A stretch of DNA of 64,000 bases from Dinoroseobacter sp034111085 (GCA_034111085.1 JAWUXZ010000015.1:62001-126000), one strand, 5' to 3'; positions 53,199 to 62,356 are shown, counted from the stretch's first letter. Translations and numbers: made by a program. Notes: generated by a model from the sequence alone, not told the origin.

Positions 53199-54017
53199 TT
53201 GACGGCTGATACCTCAATCCGCCCGCCCCGCGCGGTGGGCGAGTTGCGTATGTCGGCCAAGCCCTTGGGTGCCCGCACGGTGTTGGGGGATTTGCGCCAA
53301 GTGGGCTCGCTGAGGATGCTGTTTCCGCGGCCTGTTAACCAAGGGCTGCAAGGTATCTCGATCAACACAGCCGGCGGCATCACCGGCGGGGATCGATTTG
53401 AGCTTGAGGCGCGCGCGGATGCAGGCACCACCCTGACGCTATCGACCCAAGCGGCCGAGCGCGCTTACCGGTCCCAACCCGGTGAGGTTGGCACGGTGCA
53501 AACGCAGCTGGACGTCTGCGAGGATGCGCGCCTGAACTGGTTGCCGCAAGAAACGATCCTGTTCCAAGGCTGCGCACTAAGGCGCAGTATCTCCGTTGAC
53601 CTCGCGCCAAGTGCCGAGTTGTTGCTTTGCGAGCCGCTCGTCTTCGGGCGCGCGGCGATGGGCGAGACACTAAGCGATGGACAGTTCTCTGACCGGATTG
53701 AGTTGCGGCGGGGCGGTGAGGCGATGTTCCTCGACGCCATGACCCTATCTGGCGATATCGCAGCCCATCTCGCCCGCCCCACGACTGCGAACGGCGCAGG
53801 CGCACTCGCAACGCTGATCTACATAAACGCCGACGCCGAAACTCACCTGACGCCCCTGCGCGAGGCCATCGGCGCGTCTGGCGGTGTCAACCTGATTAAA
53901 CCAGACCTGCTGTTCGCGCGCCTACTTGCGCCAGACAGTTTCGTTCTGCGCCGAATCCTTATGCCGCTTCTGACCCGCCTCGCGCGCGGCCCCCTGCCAC
54001 GACCATGGATGATCTAG
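53199..54017 (+). CDS. ureD: Urease accessory protein UreD
   Basis: A 272-residue accessory protein that forms a scaffold with UreF and UreG on apo-urease for nickel delivery. The family stretches are GARTVLGDLRQVGSLRMLFPR (in part), GGITGGDRFELEARADAGTTL and TTQAAERAYRS-like STQAAERAYRS, plus PQETILFQGCALRRS. The start is uncertain: the only in-frame candidate that keeps the whole conserved N-terminus is a TTG at 53199, because a stop lies at 53166-53168. The first ATG is at 53250. It leads the urease operon. Confidence 0.92.
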   Translation: MTADTSIRPPRAVGELRMSAKPLGARTVLGDLRQVGSLRMLFPRPVNQGLQGISINTAGGITGGDRFELEARADAGTTLTLSTQAAERAYRSQPGEVGTVQTQLDVCEDARLNWLPQETILFQGCALRRSISVDLAPSAELLLCEPLVFGRAAMGETLSDGQFSDRIELRRGGEAMFLDAMTLSGDIAAHLARPTTANGAGALATLIYINADAETHLTPLREAIGASGGVNLIKPDLLFARLLAPDSFVLRRILMPLLTRLARGPLPRPWMI

Positions 54018-54018
54018 C

Positions 54019-54321
54019 ATGAACCTAAGCCCCCGAGAAAAAGACAAACTTCTGATCGCGATGGCCGCTGAGGTGGCTCGCAAACGATTGGCGCGCGGCG
54101 TCAAGTTGAACCACCCCGAGGCCATCGCGCTGATCACCGACGCAGTGGTTGAGGGCGCGCGCGACGGACGCTCGGTCGCCGATATGATGGAGGCGGGCGC
54201 GCAGGTCATCACCCGCGACCAATGCATGCTCGGCATTCCCGAGATGATCCACGACGTGCAGGTCGAGGCAACTTTTCCCGATGGCACGAAGCTCGTGACC
54301 GTCCACAATCCGATCCGCTGA
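54019..54321 (+). CDS. ureA: Urease gamma subunit
   Basis: A 100-residue structural subunit, starting MNLSPREKDKLLIAMAAEVA and ending TLVTVHNPI-like TKLVTVHNPIR, as all UreA proteins do. EGARDGRSVADMM is conserved. It starts one base after ureD. Gamma, beta and alpha are separate genes here, as in most bacteria. Confidence 0.97.
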   Translation: MNLSPREKDKLLIAMAAEVARKRLARGVKLNHPEAIALITDAVVEGARDGRSVADMMEAGAQVITRDQCMLGIPEMIHDVQVEATFPDGTKLVTVHNPIR

Positions 54322-54332
54322 GGAGGCCGCAT

Positions 54333-54638
54333 ATGATCCCCGGAGAGCTTTTTGCAGCCGACGGCACCCTGACCCTGAACGAGGGCGCGCAAGTTACCGT
54401 CTTGATGGTCGCTAACACCGGTGACCGCCCCGTTCAAATCGGGTCGCATTACCACTTCGCCGAGGCCAATTCCGCGCTCGATTTCGACCGGGCCGTCGCG
54501 CGCGGGCAACGCCTCGACATCGCCGCCGGGACCGCAGTGCGGTTCGAGCCCGGACAACGGCGCGAGGTAAACTTGATCCCGATCTCAGGCGCGCGCCGGA
54601 TTTACGGGTTCAACCAACACGTCATGGGGGATCTCTAG
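54333..54638 (+). CDS. ureB: Urease beta subunit
   Basis: A 101-residue structural subunit with NTGDRPVQIGSHYHFAEANSALDFDR (in part), GTAVRFEPGQRREVNLIPI and a final GFNQHVMG. I chose the ATG at 54333, which follows GAGGAGG and gives the family N-terminus MIPGELF. The frame is open further upstream but overlaps ureA. It ends directly before the ureC ATG. Confidence 0.97.
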   Translation: MIPGELFAADGTLTLNEGAQVTVLMVANTGDRPVQIGSHYHFAEANSALDFDRAVARGQRLDIAAGTAVRFEPGQRREVNLIPISGARRIYGFNQHVMGDL

Positions 54639-56348
54639 ATGCCAGCCACAATCACCCGCTCCGACTATGCCGCCATGTATGGCCCCACCGTGGGCGACAA
54701 GCTGCGCCTCGCCGACACCGATCTTATCATCGAGGTCGAGCGTGACCTGACCACTTACGGCGAGGAAGTGAAGTTTGGCGGCGGCAAGGTCATTCGCGAC
54801 GGCATGGGCCAAAGCCAAGTGACGCGCGCGGCCGGAGCGGTCGATACCGTCATTACCAACGCGCTGATTGTCGACCACTCAGGGATTTATAAGGCGGATG
54901 TCGGCCTTAGGGGCGGGCGTATCCACAAGATCGGCAAGGCGGGCAATCCTGATACCCAACCCGACGTCGATATTATCGTTGGCCCCGGCACCGAGGCGAT
55001 TGCAGGCGAGGGTCGCATCCTGACCGCAGGCGGTTTTGACAGCCATATCCATTTCATCTGTCCCCAGCAGATCGAGGAGGCGCTTCATTCTGGCCTGACG
55101 ACGATGCTCGGCGGTGGCACTGGCCCTGCTCATGGCACGCTCGCGACCACATGCACGCCCGGCCCTTGGCATATCGGGCGGATGTTGCAGGCCGCAGATG
55201 CCTTCCCGATGAACCTTGCATTTGCCGGAAAAGGCAACGCGTCCCTGCCCGCGGCCCTTGAGGAACAAGTGCTTGCTGGGGCTTGTGCGTTGAAGCTGCA
55301 CGAGGATTGGGGCACCACCCCCGGCGCGATTGATTGCTGCTTATCAGTCGCCGACGCGATGGACGTGCAGGTCATGATCCACACCGACACCCTGAACGAG
55401 AGCGGCTTTGTCGAGAACACCGTCGCCGCCATGAAGGGCCGCACGATCCATGCGTTCCACACCGAAGGCGCGGGCGGTGGGCATGCGCCTGATATTATAA
55501 AGATCTGCGGCGACCCGAACGTCCTGCCCTCTTCCACCAACCCGACGCGGCCTTTCACCATCAACACCGTCGAAGAGCATCTGGACATGCTGATGGTCTG
55601 CCACCACCTCGACAAATCCATCCCTGAGGATGTGGCGTTCGCGGAATCGCGCATCCGGCACGAAACGATTGCCGCCGAGGATATCTTGCATGACATGGGC
55701 GCGTTCTCGATCATCGCGTCCGATAGCCAAGCAATGGGGCGCGTGGGCGAAGTTTTGATCCGCACATGGCAAACCGCTGATAAGATGAAAAAACAGCGTG
55801 GGCGCTTGGCCGAAGAAACCGGCGCAAACGACAATTTCCGCGTACGCCGCTATATTGCCAAATACACGATCAACCCGGCGATTGCCCACGGCCTAAGCCG
55901 AGAGATCGGCAGCATAGAGGAAGGCAAACGCGCAGACCTCGTGCTGTGGAGCCCGGCATTCTTCGGCGTGAAGCCGGAAATGGTGCTGCTTGGTGGAACG
56001 ATTGTGATGGCTCAGATGGGCGATCCGAATGCGGCGATCCCGACGCCACAGCCGGTTTATTCGCGGCCAATGTTTGGGGCATACGGGCGCTCGGTCGAGC
56101 ATTCTGCGGTAACGTTCGTGTCTCAGGCAGCCCAAGACGCTGGCATCGCCGGATCACTTGGGCTGGCGAAAAAGACCCTGCCAGTTCAGAACACCCGCAA
56201 CATTGGCAAGAAGGACCTGATCCTCAACAACGCCTTGCCAAAGATGGAAGTGCATCCCGAGACCTATGAGGTGCGCGCGGATGGTGAGCTATTGACCTGC
56301 GAGCCTGCTGAAACGCTGCCAATGGCGCAGCGGTATTTCCTGTTTTGA
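54639..56348 (+). CDS. ureC: Urease alpha subunit
   Basis: The 569-residue catalytic subunit that hydrolyses urea to ammonia and carbamate with a two-nickel centre. Nickel ligands are the histidines of DSHIHFICPQQ, the lysine to be carbamylated in GACALKLHEDWGTT, the histidines of MIHTDTLNESGFVE and FHTEGAGGGHAPD, and the aspartate of IIASDSQAMGRVGE. The flap cysteine and histidine are in MVCHHLDKSIPED. All catalytic residues are intact and the length is normal. Confidence 0.98.
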   Translation: MPATITRSDYAAMYGPTVGDKLRLADTDLIIEVERDLTTYGEEVKFGGGKVIRDGMGQSQVTRAAGAVDTVITNALIVDHSGIYKADVGLRGGRIHKIGKAGNPDTQPDVDIIVGPGTEAIAGEGRILTAGGFDSHIHFICPQQIEEALHSGLTTMLGGGTGPAHGTLATTCTPGPWHIGRMLQAADAFPMNLAFAGKGNASLPAALEEQVLAGACALKLHEDWGTTPGAIDCCLSVADAMDVQVMIHTDTLNESGFVENTVAAMKGRTIHAFHTEGAGGGHAPDIIKICGDPNVLPSSTNPTRPFTINTVEEHLDMLMVCHHLDKSIPEDVAFAESRIRHETIAAEDILHDMGAFSIIASDSQAMGRVGEVLIRTWQTADKMKKQRGRLAEETGANDNFRVRRYIAKYTINPAIAHGLSREIGSIEEGKRADLVLWSPAFFGVKPEMVLLGGTIVMAQMGDPNAAIPTPQPVYSRPMFGAYGRSVEHSAVTFVSQAAQDAGIAGSLGLAKKTLPVQNTRNIGKKDLILNNALPKMEVHPETYEVRADGELLTCEPAETLPMAQRYFLF

Positions 56349-56359
56349 GGGCGCCATCC

Positions 56360-56800
56360 ATGAACCGCCCCATCGCCCAATCCGTCGTCCATGCCCATCA
56401 CGCCGATGACAGCGTCACCCTGACTTACGAGGCGCGCTTTCTGCGGCGCAAGGTGCTGACCAGCGACGGCGGGACTGAGTTTCTGGTCGATCTGGACAAG
56501 ACGACTTCCCTGAATGCAGGCGACGCTTTGGTGTTTGAGGATGGCCGAAAGATCGCCGTGCTGCCTGCCAGCGAGGCGCTGCTGGAGATCAGCGGCGCGT
56601 CCCTTGTCCGGCTCGCATGGCATATCGGCAACCGCCACATGCCGTGCCAAATTGAGGACACGCGCCTGCTGATCCAGCGCGATCATGTGATCCGCGATAT
56701 GCTCGAAAAGCTAGGCGCTGACTTGCGCAACGTGACCGAGCCATTCACCCCAGAAGGCGGCGCCTATGGCCATGGACGCACCCACAGCCATGCCCACTGA
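56360..56800 (+). CDS. ureE: Urease accessory protein UreE (nickel metallochaperone)
   Basis: A 146-residue nickel chaperone. The N-terminal domain has TLTYEARFLRRKVLTSDGG and LPASEALLEISG. The metal-binding domain has AWHIGNRHMPCQIE with the conserved histidine. The C-terminus carries a short histidine-rich tail (YGHGRTHSHAH). The ATG at 56360 is preferred to the TTG at 56345. Its 3' end overlaps ureF by 35 bases. Confidence 0.93.
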   Translation: MNRPIAQSVVHAHHADDSVTLTYEARFLRRKVLTSDGGTEFLVDLDKTTSLNAGDALVFEDGRKIAVLPASEALLEISGASLVRLAWHIGNRHMPCQIEDTRLLIQRDHVIRDMLEKLGADLRNVTEPFTPEGGAYGHGRTHSHAH

Positions 56801-57443
56801 CACGCAGGTCTTGACCCTGGCACAGTGGTTTTCGCCCGCCTATCCCATTGGTGCATTCAGCTATTCACACGGGCTGGAGGCAGCGGTTGAGGATGGTCTG
56901 ACAGGCGGTGCGGCCTTGCAAGATTGGACTTGGGACGTTCTTGAGCACGGGTCTGGGCGGGCGGATGCGACCTTGCTAGCGGCTGCATACTTGGCGAATA
57001 CACCGATCGATTTGCGTGAGATTGACGCTGCGGCGCGCGCCTTTGCCCCCTCGCGCGAGCGCCTTCTAGAAACAGATATGCAAGGCACCGCCTTCTGCCA
57101 AATAACCTCGGCTGTGTTCGACGAAGACCTCACATGCCTCTCTGGCCTCACATACCCGGTCGCGGTCGGATACGCGGCGCAATGCTGCGACTTACCCCAA
57201 ACGCTGGCTGCTCAAATGTATCTGCACGCTTTCGCGTCCAACCTCGTGGGCTGCGCACAGCGCCTGATGGGACTTGGTCAGACCGAGGCACAAACCATCA
57301 TTCGCGCCCTTGCGCCCCTGTGCATCAAGATCGCGCATGACACTAAGCACGGCGATCTCGCTACGCTATCGAGCACAGCGTTCCTCGCTGACATCGCCTC
57401 GATGCGACATGAGACCCAGTATTCAAGGATTTTTCGCACATGA
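56766..57443 (+). CDS. ureF: Urease accessory protein UreF
   Basis: A 225-residue helical accessory protein with the conserved LAQWFSPAYPIGAFSYSHGLE, SNLVGCAQRLMGLGQTEAQ and the C-terminal ASMRHETQYSRIFRT. With UreD it controls GTP hydrolysis by UreG during nickel loading. Starts at 56766, 56772 and 56790 are possible; the first overlaps the ureE end. Its stop overlaps the ureG start by four bases. Confidence 0.94.
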   Translation: MAMDAPTAMPTDTQVLTLAQWFSPAYPIGAFSYSHGLEAAVEDGLTGGAALQDWTWDVLEHGSGRADATLLAAAYLANTPIDLREIDAAARAFAPSRERLLETDMQGTAFCQITSAVFDEDLTCLSGLTYPVAVGYAAQCCDLPQTLAAQMYLHAFASNLVGCAQRLMGLGQTEAQTIIRALAPLCIKIAHDTKHGDLATLSSTAFLADIASMRHETQYSRIFRT

Positions 57444-58054
57444 CCGCCCTCAATGGCCCGCTTCGTATCGGCATCGGTGGCCCTGTGGGCGCTGGTAAAA
57501 CCACGCTCACCGCCGCTCTTTGCGAAACGTTCCGCGACAGCCATTCGGTCGGTGTCATCACCAACGACATCTACACCCAAGAGGATGCTGAGGCCCTGAT
57601 GCGGATGCAAGTTCTGCCGCTGGACCGGATCATCGGCGTAGAGACAGGGGGCTGCCCGCATACGGCGATCCGCGAAGATGCATCGATCAATCTAAGCGCT
57701 GTGGCCGAAATGCGGGCGCGTCACCCCGAAATCGAACTTCTCTTTATCGAGAGCGGTGGCGACAACCTTTCGGCGACGTTCAGCCCCGAGCTTGCTGACC
57801 TGACGATCTACGTAATCGACGTGGCGGCGGGCGAAGAAATTCCACGCAAAGGTGGCCCTGCGATCACGCGCTCGGATATTCTTGTGATCAATAAGACCGA
57901 TCTAGCGCCGTATGTAGGCGCAAGCCTAGAGGTCATGGACCGAGACGCACGAAAGATGCGGGGCGCTTTGCCATTTGTGTTTGCGAACTTGCGGGCGCGT
58001 GAAGGGGTTGATGCGATAAAAACGCTGATCTGCGAGATTGGCGGCGTGCGCTAG
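57440..58054 (+). CDS. ureG: Urease accessory GTPase UreG
   Basis: A 204-residue SIMIBI GTPase supplying energy for nickel insertion. The P-loop is GIGGPVGAGKTTLTAAL near residues 11-27. TNDIYTQEDAEAL, the metal-binding VETGGCPHTAIREDAS and the guanine motif VINKTDLAPYVGA are all present. The last gene of the urease operon; its TAG shares bases with the IclR gene stop (CTAG, 58051-58054). No urea transporter genes are adjacent. Confidence 0.97.
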   Translation: MTALNGPLRIGIGGPVGAGKTTLTAALCETFRDSHSVGVITNDIYTQEDAEALMRMQVLPLDRIIGVETGGCPHTAIREDASINLSAVAEMRARHPEIELLFIESGGDNLSATFSPELADLTIYVIDVAAGEEIPRKGGPAITRSDILVINKTDLAPYVGASLEVMDRDARKMRGALPFVFANLRAREGVDAIKTLICEIGGVR

Positions 58055-58839
58055 GCGTCTAAGGGATCGTCGCTCGTGACCAACCGCGACAACTCGGCCG
58101 CCGCAATGCGCAGAGCGTCCAGAAACCCCAACGCCCTGTCCATATCAAACCTAAGGGTAGGCGCATGAAACGACAGTGTTGACATGAGCCTTCCATGGGG
58201 GTCGGCAATGGGCACGGCAACGGCGATCATACTGTCCATAAATTCTTCACGGTCCAGCGCGTAGCCTTGGTCGCGCACCGTCTCTATCTCACGCGCTAAG
58301 GTCTTCGCGTCGGTAATGGTGCCCCGTGTATGCGCCTCCAACCCATCGGCGGCGAGGAAGGTTTGCATGTGGTTGGGTGCCAGCGCGCTGAGATACATCT
58401 TGCCGCTGGCAGTGCAGTGAAATGGTACCCGCGTGCCTTGGGGCAGTTGGATGCGCAGGGGCCATTCGGTCTCGACCCGCTCTAGGTAGATCATCGCGTC
58501 GCGGTCGGCGATTGCGATATTGCAGGTCTCGCCGATCTCTTTGCTGAGACGTTTCAAAATCGCTTGGCGCGCTGTTCTGATCCGCAAAGACGACAAAACA
58601 CCAGACGCCAAAACCCGAAGCCTAGGCCCCGGCGAATAGGTCTTCCCGTCTACATCGCGTTGCAAGAAGCCCTCGTCCTCCAACGTCGAAAACAGACGGT
58701 GGATTGTGGGTTTTGGCAATTCAAGCGATGCGTTGACCGTTGTTGGCGTTATGGGGACGCCCGCTTTTGCGATTTCTTCCAATACCAACAGCAACCTTAA
58801 GTTGGTCGGTATTGTCTCGCGCGATGCGTCCCCATCCAT
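58051..58839 (-). CDS. IclR-family transcriptional regulator
   Basis: A 262-residue regulator. The N-terminal winged helix-turn-helix (about residues 10-65) includes GVPITPTTVNASLELPKPTI (in part) and HRLFSTLEDEGFLQRD. The C-terminal IclR effector domain has VPFHCTASGKMYLSAL and LDREEFMDSMIAVAVPI. The ATG at 58839 has AAGGAA upstream. The frame is open to 58899 inside the transporter gene. It follows the TRAP genes on the same strand and overlaps the dctM-like stop region closely, so it probably senses the transported compound or a product and controls the TRAP and GMC genes. Confidence 0.9.
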   Translation of the reverse strand: MDGDASRETIPTNLRLLLVLEEIAKAGVPITPTTVNASLELPKPTIHRLFSTLEDEGFLQRDVDGKTYSPGPRLRVLASGVLSSLRIRTARQAILKRLSKEIGETCNIAIADRDAMIYLERVETEWPLRIQLPQGTRVPFHCTASGKMYLSALAPNHMQTFLAADGLEAHTRGTITDAKTLAREIETVRDQGYALDREEFMDSMIAVAVPIADPHGRLMSTLSFHAPTLRFDMDRALGFLDALRIAAAELSRLVTSDDPLDA

Positions 58840-58849
58840 GTCGGGTTCC

Positions 58850-60208
58850 TTAATATTTCGGTAGCAGCACCGTCGAGAGTGAAGGCACAAGCGCCACAAT
58901 GATCCAAACTGATATCAGCGCAATCAGATATGGCCATGTATAGCGCAGCAATCGGAAATAGGGCACGCCGGTCACACCTGAGGCAACATAAAGGTTCAAA
59001 CCGTAGGGTGGAGTGATGAACCCGATGGAGGCACCGACAAGGAAGATCACCGCGAACTGAACCGGCTCGACACCCACGGAATGGGCTATGGGGGCCAAGA
59101 TCGGCGCGAGAATGATCGTCACAGGCAGGCTTTCAAGGACCATCCCGCAGATAAACACAATGCCCATCGCAGTAAACAAGATCGCGTAGTAGCCGCCCAT
59201 CGAGGTTACAAAATCCCCGATGATCTGCTGCGCACCCATCACCGACAGGATTTGCTGCATCACCACCGAAACTGCAATCAGCGGTGCCAGAATCCCGGTG
59301 ATCTGGGACGAGCGCATCGTGATTGCTGGCAATTCCAGCGGACCGAAACCTTTGACCACAAGCATCTCTGCCATCGAGCGGTTCTCCAGCTGCTCGTCTT
59401 CCTCGTGCCCGGTCAGCTTGTTGATCGCAAGGCAGACGAAGCCCACTAAAACACAAAAGCCCACGGTCACACCAGCGGCCTCAGTTGGCGAGAATTTGCC
59501 CGTGTATATGCCCCAAAGCACCAGACCTATTGCAAAAAAGCCTAGCCAAGCACCAAGGCCGGTCTTGAACACGCGCAGCGGGCTTAGCGGGATCAGATAA
59601 CCCCAACCGTTGATCGTGCAGATGATCCAGCAGGTCACCATCATCGACAAAACCATCATCGTACCGGGAATGATCCCGGCCACGAACAGCTCGGAGATCG
59701 GTAGGTTCAGCAAGAATCCGTAGACAATGAAGATGATCGAGGGCGGGATAATGATCCCGACCGTACCGCCCGCCGCCGCCGTGGCCGCCGAGAAGCGCTC
59801 GTCATAGCCGCCCTTGACCATTTCGGGGTGCAGCATTGAGCCAATCGTTGCCGTGGTGGCCGAGTTTGACCCTGAGATCGCAGCGAACAAGCCGCATGCG
59901 CCCAAAGCCGCCATCCCAAGACCACCGCGCAGCCAGCCCAGACAGGCATAGGCAAAATCCGACAACCGCCGAGCAATCCCTGACCGGTTAATCAAGTCCC
60001 CGGTCAAGATGAACAGCGGCATCGCAAGAAGCGCAAAGCCATCGGTGAACACATCCGAAAGGGCTGCGCCAATATTGTCGAGCGACAGCTCCAGCACAAA
60101 CGACATGCCGATCACCCAGTAGCCAATGACCAGAAATACAGGCGTGCCCAGCATGAATAGAAGTGTGACCCCAAGAGAGATCAGCGTAATTATGGTTCCA
60201 TCGGTCAT
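58850..60208 (-). CDS. TRAP transporter large permease (DctM family)
   Basis: A 452-residue polytopic permease. It shows MLGTPVFLVIGYWV, MPLFILTGDLINRSGIARRL, GSNSATTATIGSMLHPEM, PPSIIFIVYGFLL and the C-terminal GFITPPYGLNLYVASGVTG, all DctM features. It starts one base after the small permease stop and ends 10 bases before the IclR start, so the four reverse genes probably form one unit. The cargo is unknown. Confidence 0.93.
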   Translation of the reverse strand: MTDGTIITLISLGVTLLFMLGTPVFLVIGYWVIGMSFVLELSLDNIGAALSDVFTDGFALLAMPLFILTGDLINRSGIARRLSDFAYACLGWLRGGLGMAALGACGLFAAISGSNSATTATIGSMLHPEMVKGGYDERFSAATAAAGGTVGIIIPPSIIFIVYGFLLNLPISELFVAGIIPGTMMVLSMMVTCWIICTINGWGYLIPLSPLRVFKTGLGAWLGFFAIGLVLWGIYTGKFSPTEAAGVTVGFCVLVGFVCLAINKLTGHEEDEQLENRSMAEMLVVKGFGPLELPAITMRSSQITGILAPLIAVSVVMQQILSVMGAQQIIGDFVTSMGGYYAILFTAMGIVFICGMVLESLPVTIILAPILAPIAHSVGVEPVQFAVIFLVGASIGFITPPYGLNLYVASGVTGVPYFRLLRYTWPYLIALISVWIIVALVPSLSTVLLPKY

Positions 60209-60209
60209 A

Positions 60210-60878
60210 TCAGTCGGCTCCGATTACAGCTTGTTTGATGAGCGTTTCGCCCGACTTCAGATTGCGCAGGTCTTCCAGCCAATTCTCGATCACGCGGCCC
60301 GCAAGCATCATGAAAGCAATCGGCAAAGAGATCAGGAACCACCACTGCAGCACATTGTCCGTGCCCAGCATGATATGGAAGTTGGACGCAGAATTGGCCA
60401 CCAGCCGCGACGAGGTCACGATAACGACCCACGCAAAGCCCAACCATAAGATCGCATCCATGCTCAGTGCAGCGAACTGCGCCTTGCGGGGCATGATGGT
60501 GCGGAATTCGGCAAAGGCGAGGTGGGTGCGCAGCTTGACGTTATAGCTACAGCCGACCCACGTCATAATCAGAAATAGGAACGGAGGGATTGTGGTGGAC
60601 CACGGCGCTTGCACGCCAAAGGTAAAGCGGCGGATCACTTCTACGAAGATTATCCCGCCAATCATCAGGTAGGACGTCACCATAACTGTGGACTCGATCC
60701 GTTTGTCGAGCCACGGGACAAACCGGTAAAGGAAGTAGAACGCGAAACCGCCGCACATCATGGCGATCAATCCAACGGGCCATGCCGCTGGTTGGCGCAA
60801 GGCCGAGCGGATCACGAACGAGTCCCCCTCGAGGAACGCCGCGAATATTTCACCCATTCCAGCAATTATCTCGGGCAT
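60210..60878 (-). CDS. TRAP transporter small permease (DctQ family)
   Basis: A 222-residue small permease, somewhat longer than usual (about 170) because of an N-terminal extension with an extra hydrophobic segment (PVGLIAMMCGGFAFYFLYRF) near residues 34-53. The four core segments follow, with PFLFLIMTWVGCSYNVKLRTHLAF in part as the family-typical region between the second and third. A strong GGGGGAGGGG site precedes the ATG. It lies 123 bases after the binding-protein gene, a gap with no recognisable signal. Confidence 0.88.
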   Translation of the reverse strand: MPEIIAGMGEIFAAFLEGDSFVIRSALRQPAAWPVGLIAMMCGGFAFYFLYRFVPWLDKRIESTVMVTSYLMIGGIIFVEVIRRFTFGVQAPWSTTIPPFLFLIMTWVGCSYNVKLRTHLAFAEFRTIMPRKAQFAALSMDAILWLGFAWVVIVTSSRLVANSASNFHIMLGTDNVLQWWFLISLPIAFMMLAGRVIENWLEDLRNLKSGETLIKQAVIGAD

Positions 60879-61001
60879 CTGGCCCCTCCCCCTAATGGTG
60901 TTCTTGATGCACAGACCGCCTCGTTGGTGCGGGCGGGCTTGAGCAGATCGGGCCGGGACGCCTCTCAGCCCCCCGACCCATTCAGTATAGCTTAGCCCAG
61001 C

Positions 61002-62237
61002 TTAGGCCGAGCGCCACCAGCGACGTGGCTCGACATTCTCGGCCAGCATGTCCTTCGGGATCTCGCGCGCGACATTGTAGATGTCTTGGTAGGTGTCTGC
61101 ACCACCTTGCCATCCGTTCAGACGCTCACGCCACTGTTCCCATGGACCAGGGTTGAACTCAGGCGAGCACATCTCTTCGGCCATCCGGATCTGGTCATCG
61201 GCCAAAGTGGCGACGCGCACATCGTTCTGAGCGAAGATCGTGTTGGGAAGCTGCGGAGTGGAGAAGCCAACAGTATTGACCAATGCCGCCTCGTTGGCTG
61301 CCTGCACGTGGACCTGCGTAAGATACGCAGATTCCATGATGGCGTCCTGCAGATGCGCTTCCATACCGTCGAACACCTCGGCAGACATGCCGGTATGCTC
61401 GGTGCCGCAGAAGAACTTGAGGTCAACCGACTGGCTGACAACAGGTGCCATGTTGGCGTAGGCCACTGCCGATGCCCATGTTTCCGCGCCGTCGATCAGG
61501 CCCTGACGCAGACCGTCGAGGGTTTCTTCCCACGCGATCGGTGTCGGGTTCAGGTTCATCAATTGCATGGCAATACGGCCAAGCTGTGTGCCGGTCACAC
61601 GGTTACGGGTGCCAAACAGCTCCTCCAGCGAGGTTACAGTCGGCTTATCCGCGAAGGACTGACCCAGCTGGATACCCCGGAGTTCGGCGTGGCTGAACAG
61701 GAACTTCAAACCATGGCGACGCTCAAGCGGTTCGCGCAGCAGGCGCTGGGATTCCGGGCTATACAGGAAGTGGTACTGCGCGGCCCGGCTTGGGAACATG
61801 TAAGCGTAGTCTAGAACGTTCAGATACGGAACCGCACCTGCTGAGTTCTGGGTCGAGGCGGCATACATGTCGATCACGCCGTTCTGGGTCTTCTCAGCGC
61901 AGTTAAGCTGACCACAGATCTGATTGTCACCGATGAACTCGACGCGAATTTCGCCCTCGGTCCGCTCTTCAAGATCGTAGACGAATTGGAGAACGCCTGC
62001 ACGCTCGATCAGCAGATTTCGGGCGTTAAAACCGGAAGCACCCAGCTTGAGGGTGTGCTTAGGCTCGTTGGCGAAGCGCTTTGTATAAGTGGATTCGGCC
62101 GCTTTTGCGATCGACGGAAGCGTTACGGCACCGGTCAGCGCAGCAGCGCCCATCACGACCGATGAAATCCCGTAAGTCCCTGTTAGCTTTAGAAGATCTC
62201 GGCGTGAGATTTGACTAAGAGCTTTTGATGCCTTCAT
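61002..62237 (-). CDS. TRAP transporter substrate-binding protein (DctP family)
   Basis: A 411-residue periplasmic binding protein. The N-terminus has a twin-arginine signal (SRRDLLKLTG at residues 12-21) followed by a hydrophobic stretch and AKA near residue 45, so Tat export of a folded protein is likely. The mature part has LGASGFNARNLLIERAG and the DctP-type LDGLRQGLIDGAETW. A near-perfect ribosome-binding site (GGGAGGAAAT) precedes the ATG. It leads the TRAP genes and is divergent from the GMC oxidoreductase. The ligand is unknown. Confidence 0.9.
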   Translation of the reverse strand: MKASKALSQISRRDLLKLTGTYGISSVVMGAAALTGAVTLPSIAKAAESTYTKRFANEPKHTLKLGASGFNARNLLIERAGVLQFVYDLEERTEGEIRVEFIGDNQICGQLNCAEKTQNGVIDMYAASTQNSAGAVPYLNVLDYAYMFPSRAAQYHFLYSPESQRLLREPLERRHGLKFLFSHAELRGIQLGQSFADKPTVTSLEELFGTRNRVTGTQLGRIAMQLMNLNPTPIAWEETLDGLRQGLIDGAETWASAVAYANMAPVVSQSVDLKFFCGTEHTGMSAEVFDGMEAHLQDAIMESAYLTQVHVQAANEAALVNTVGFSTPQLPNTIFAQNDVRVATLADDQIRMAEEMCSPEFNPGPWEQWRERLNGWQGGADTYQDIYNVAREIPKDMLAENVEPRRWWRSA

Positions 62238-62270
62238 TGTATTTCCTCCCTAGAGTGCAAAATGATACTT

Positions 62271-62286
62271 GCAGTCTCAATACTGC
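62271..62286. promoter_or_regulatory. Candidate operator: palindrome GCAGT-N6-ACTGC
   Basis: A perfect five-base inverted repeat with a six-base centre (62271-62286), placed 34 bases before the dctP-like start in the divergent gap. It could bind the neighbouring IclR-type regulator, although it is not the textbook IclR consensus. Confidence 0.4.
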
Positions 62287-62304
62287 CGCTTATATGCTCA
62301 CTCA

Positions 62305-62322
62305 CGCAAGGAAAAACTTGCG
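62305..62322. promoter_or_regulatory. Candidate operator: palindrome CGCAAG-N6-CTTGCG
   Basis: A perfect six-base inverted repeat with a six-base A-rich centre, 35 bases before the GMC oxidoreductase start. With the palindrome at 62271 it gives two dyads of equal spacer length in a 119-base divergent promoter region. Confidence 0.45.
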
Positions 62323-62356
62323 GCTGCTCATAACATGGGCGAGGAGGTGACGGGAA

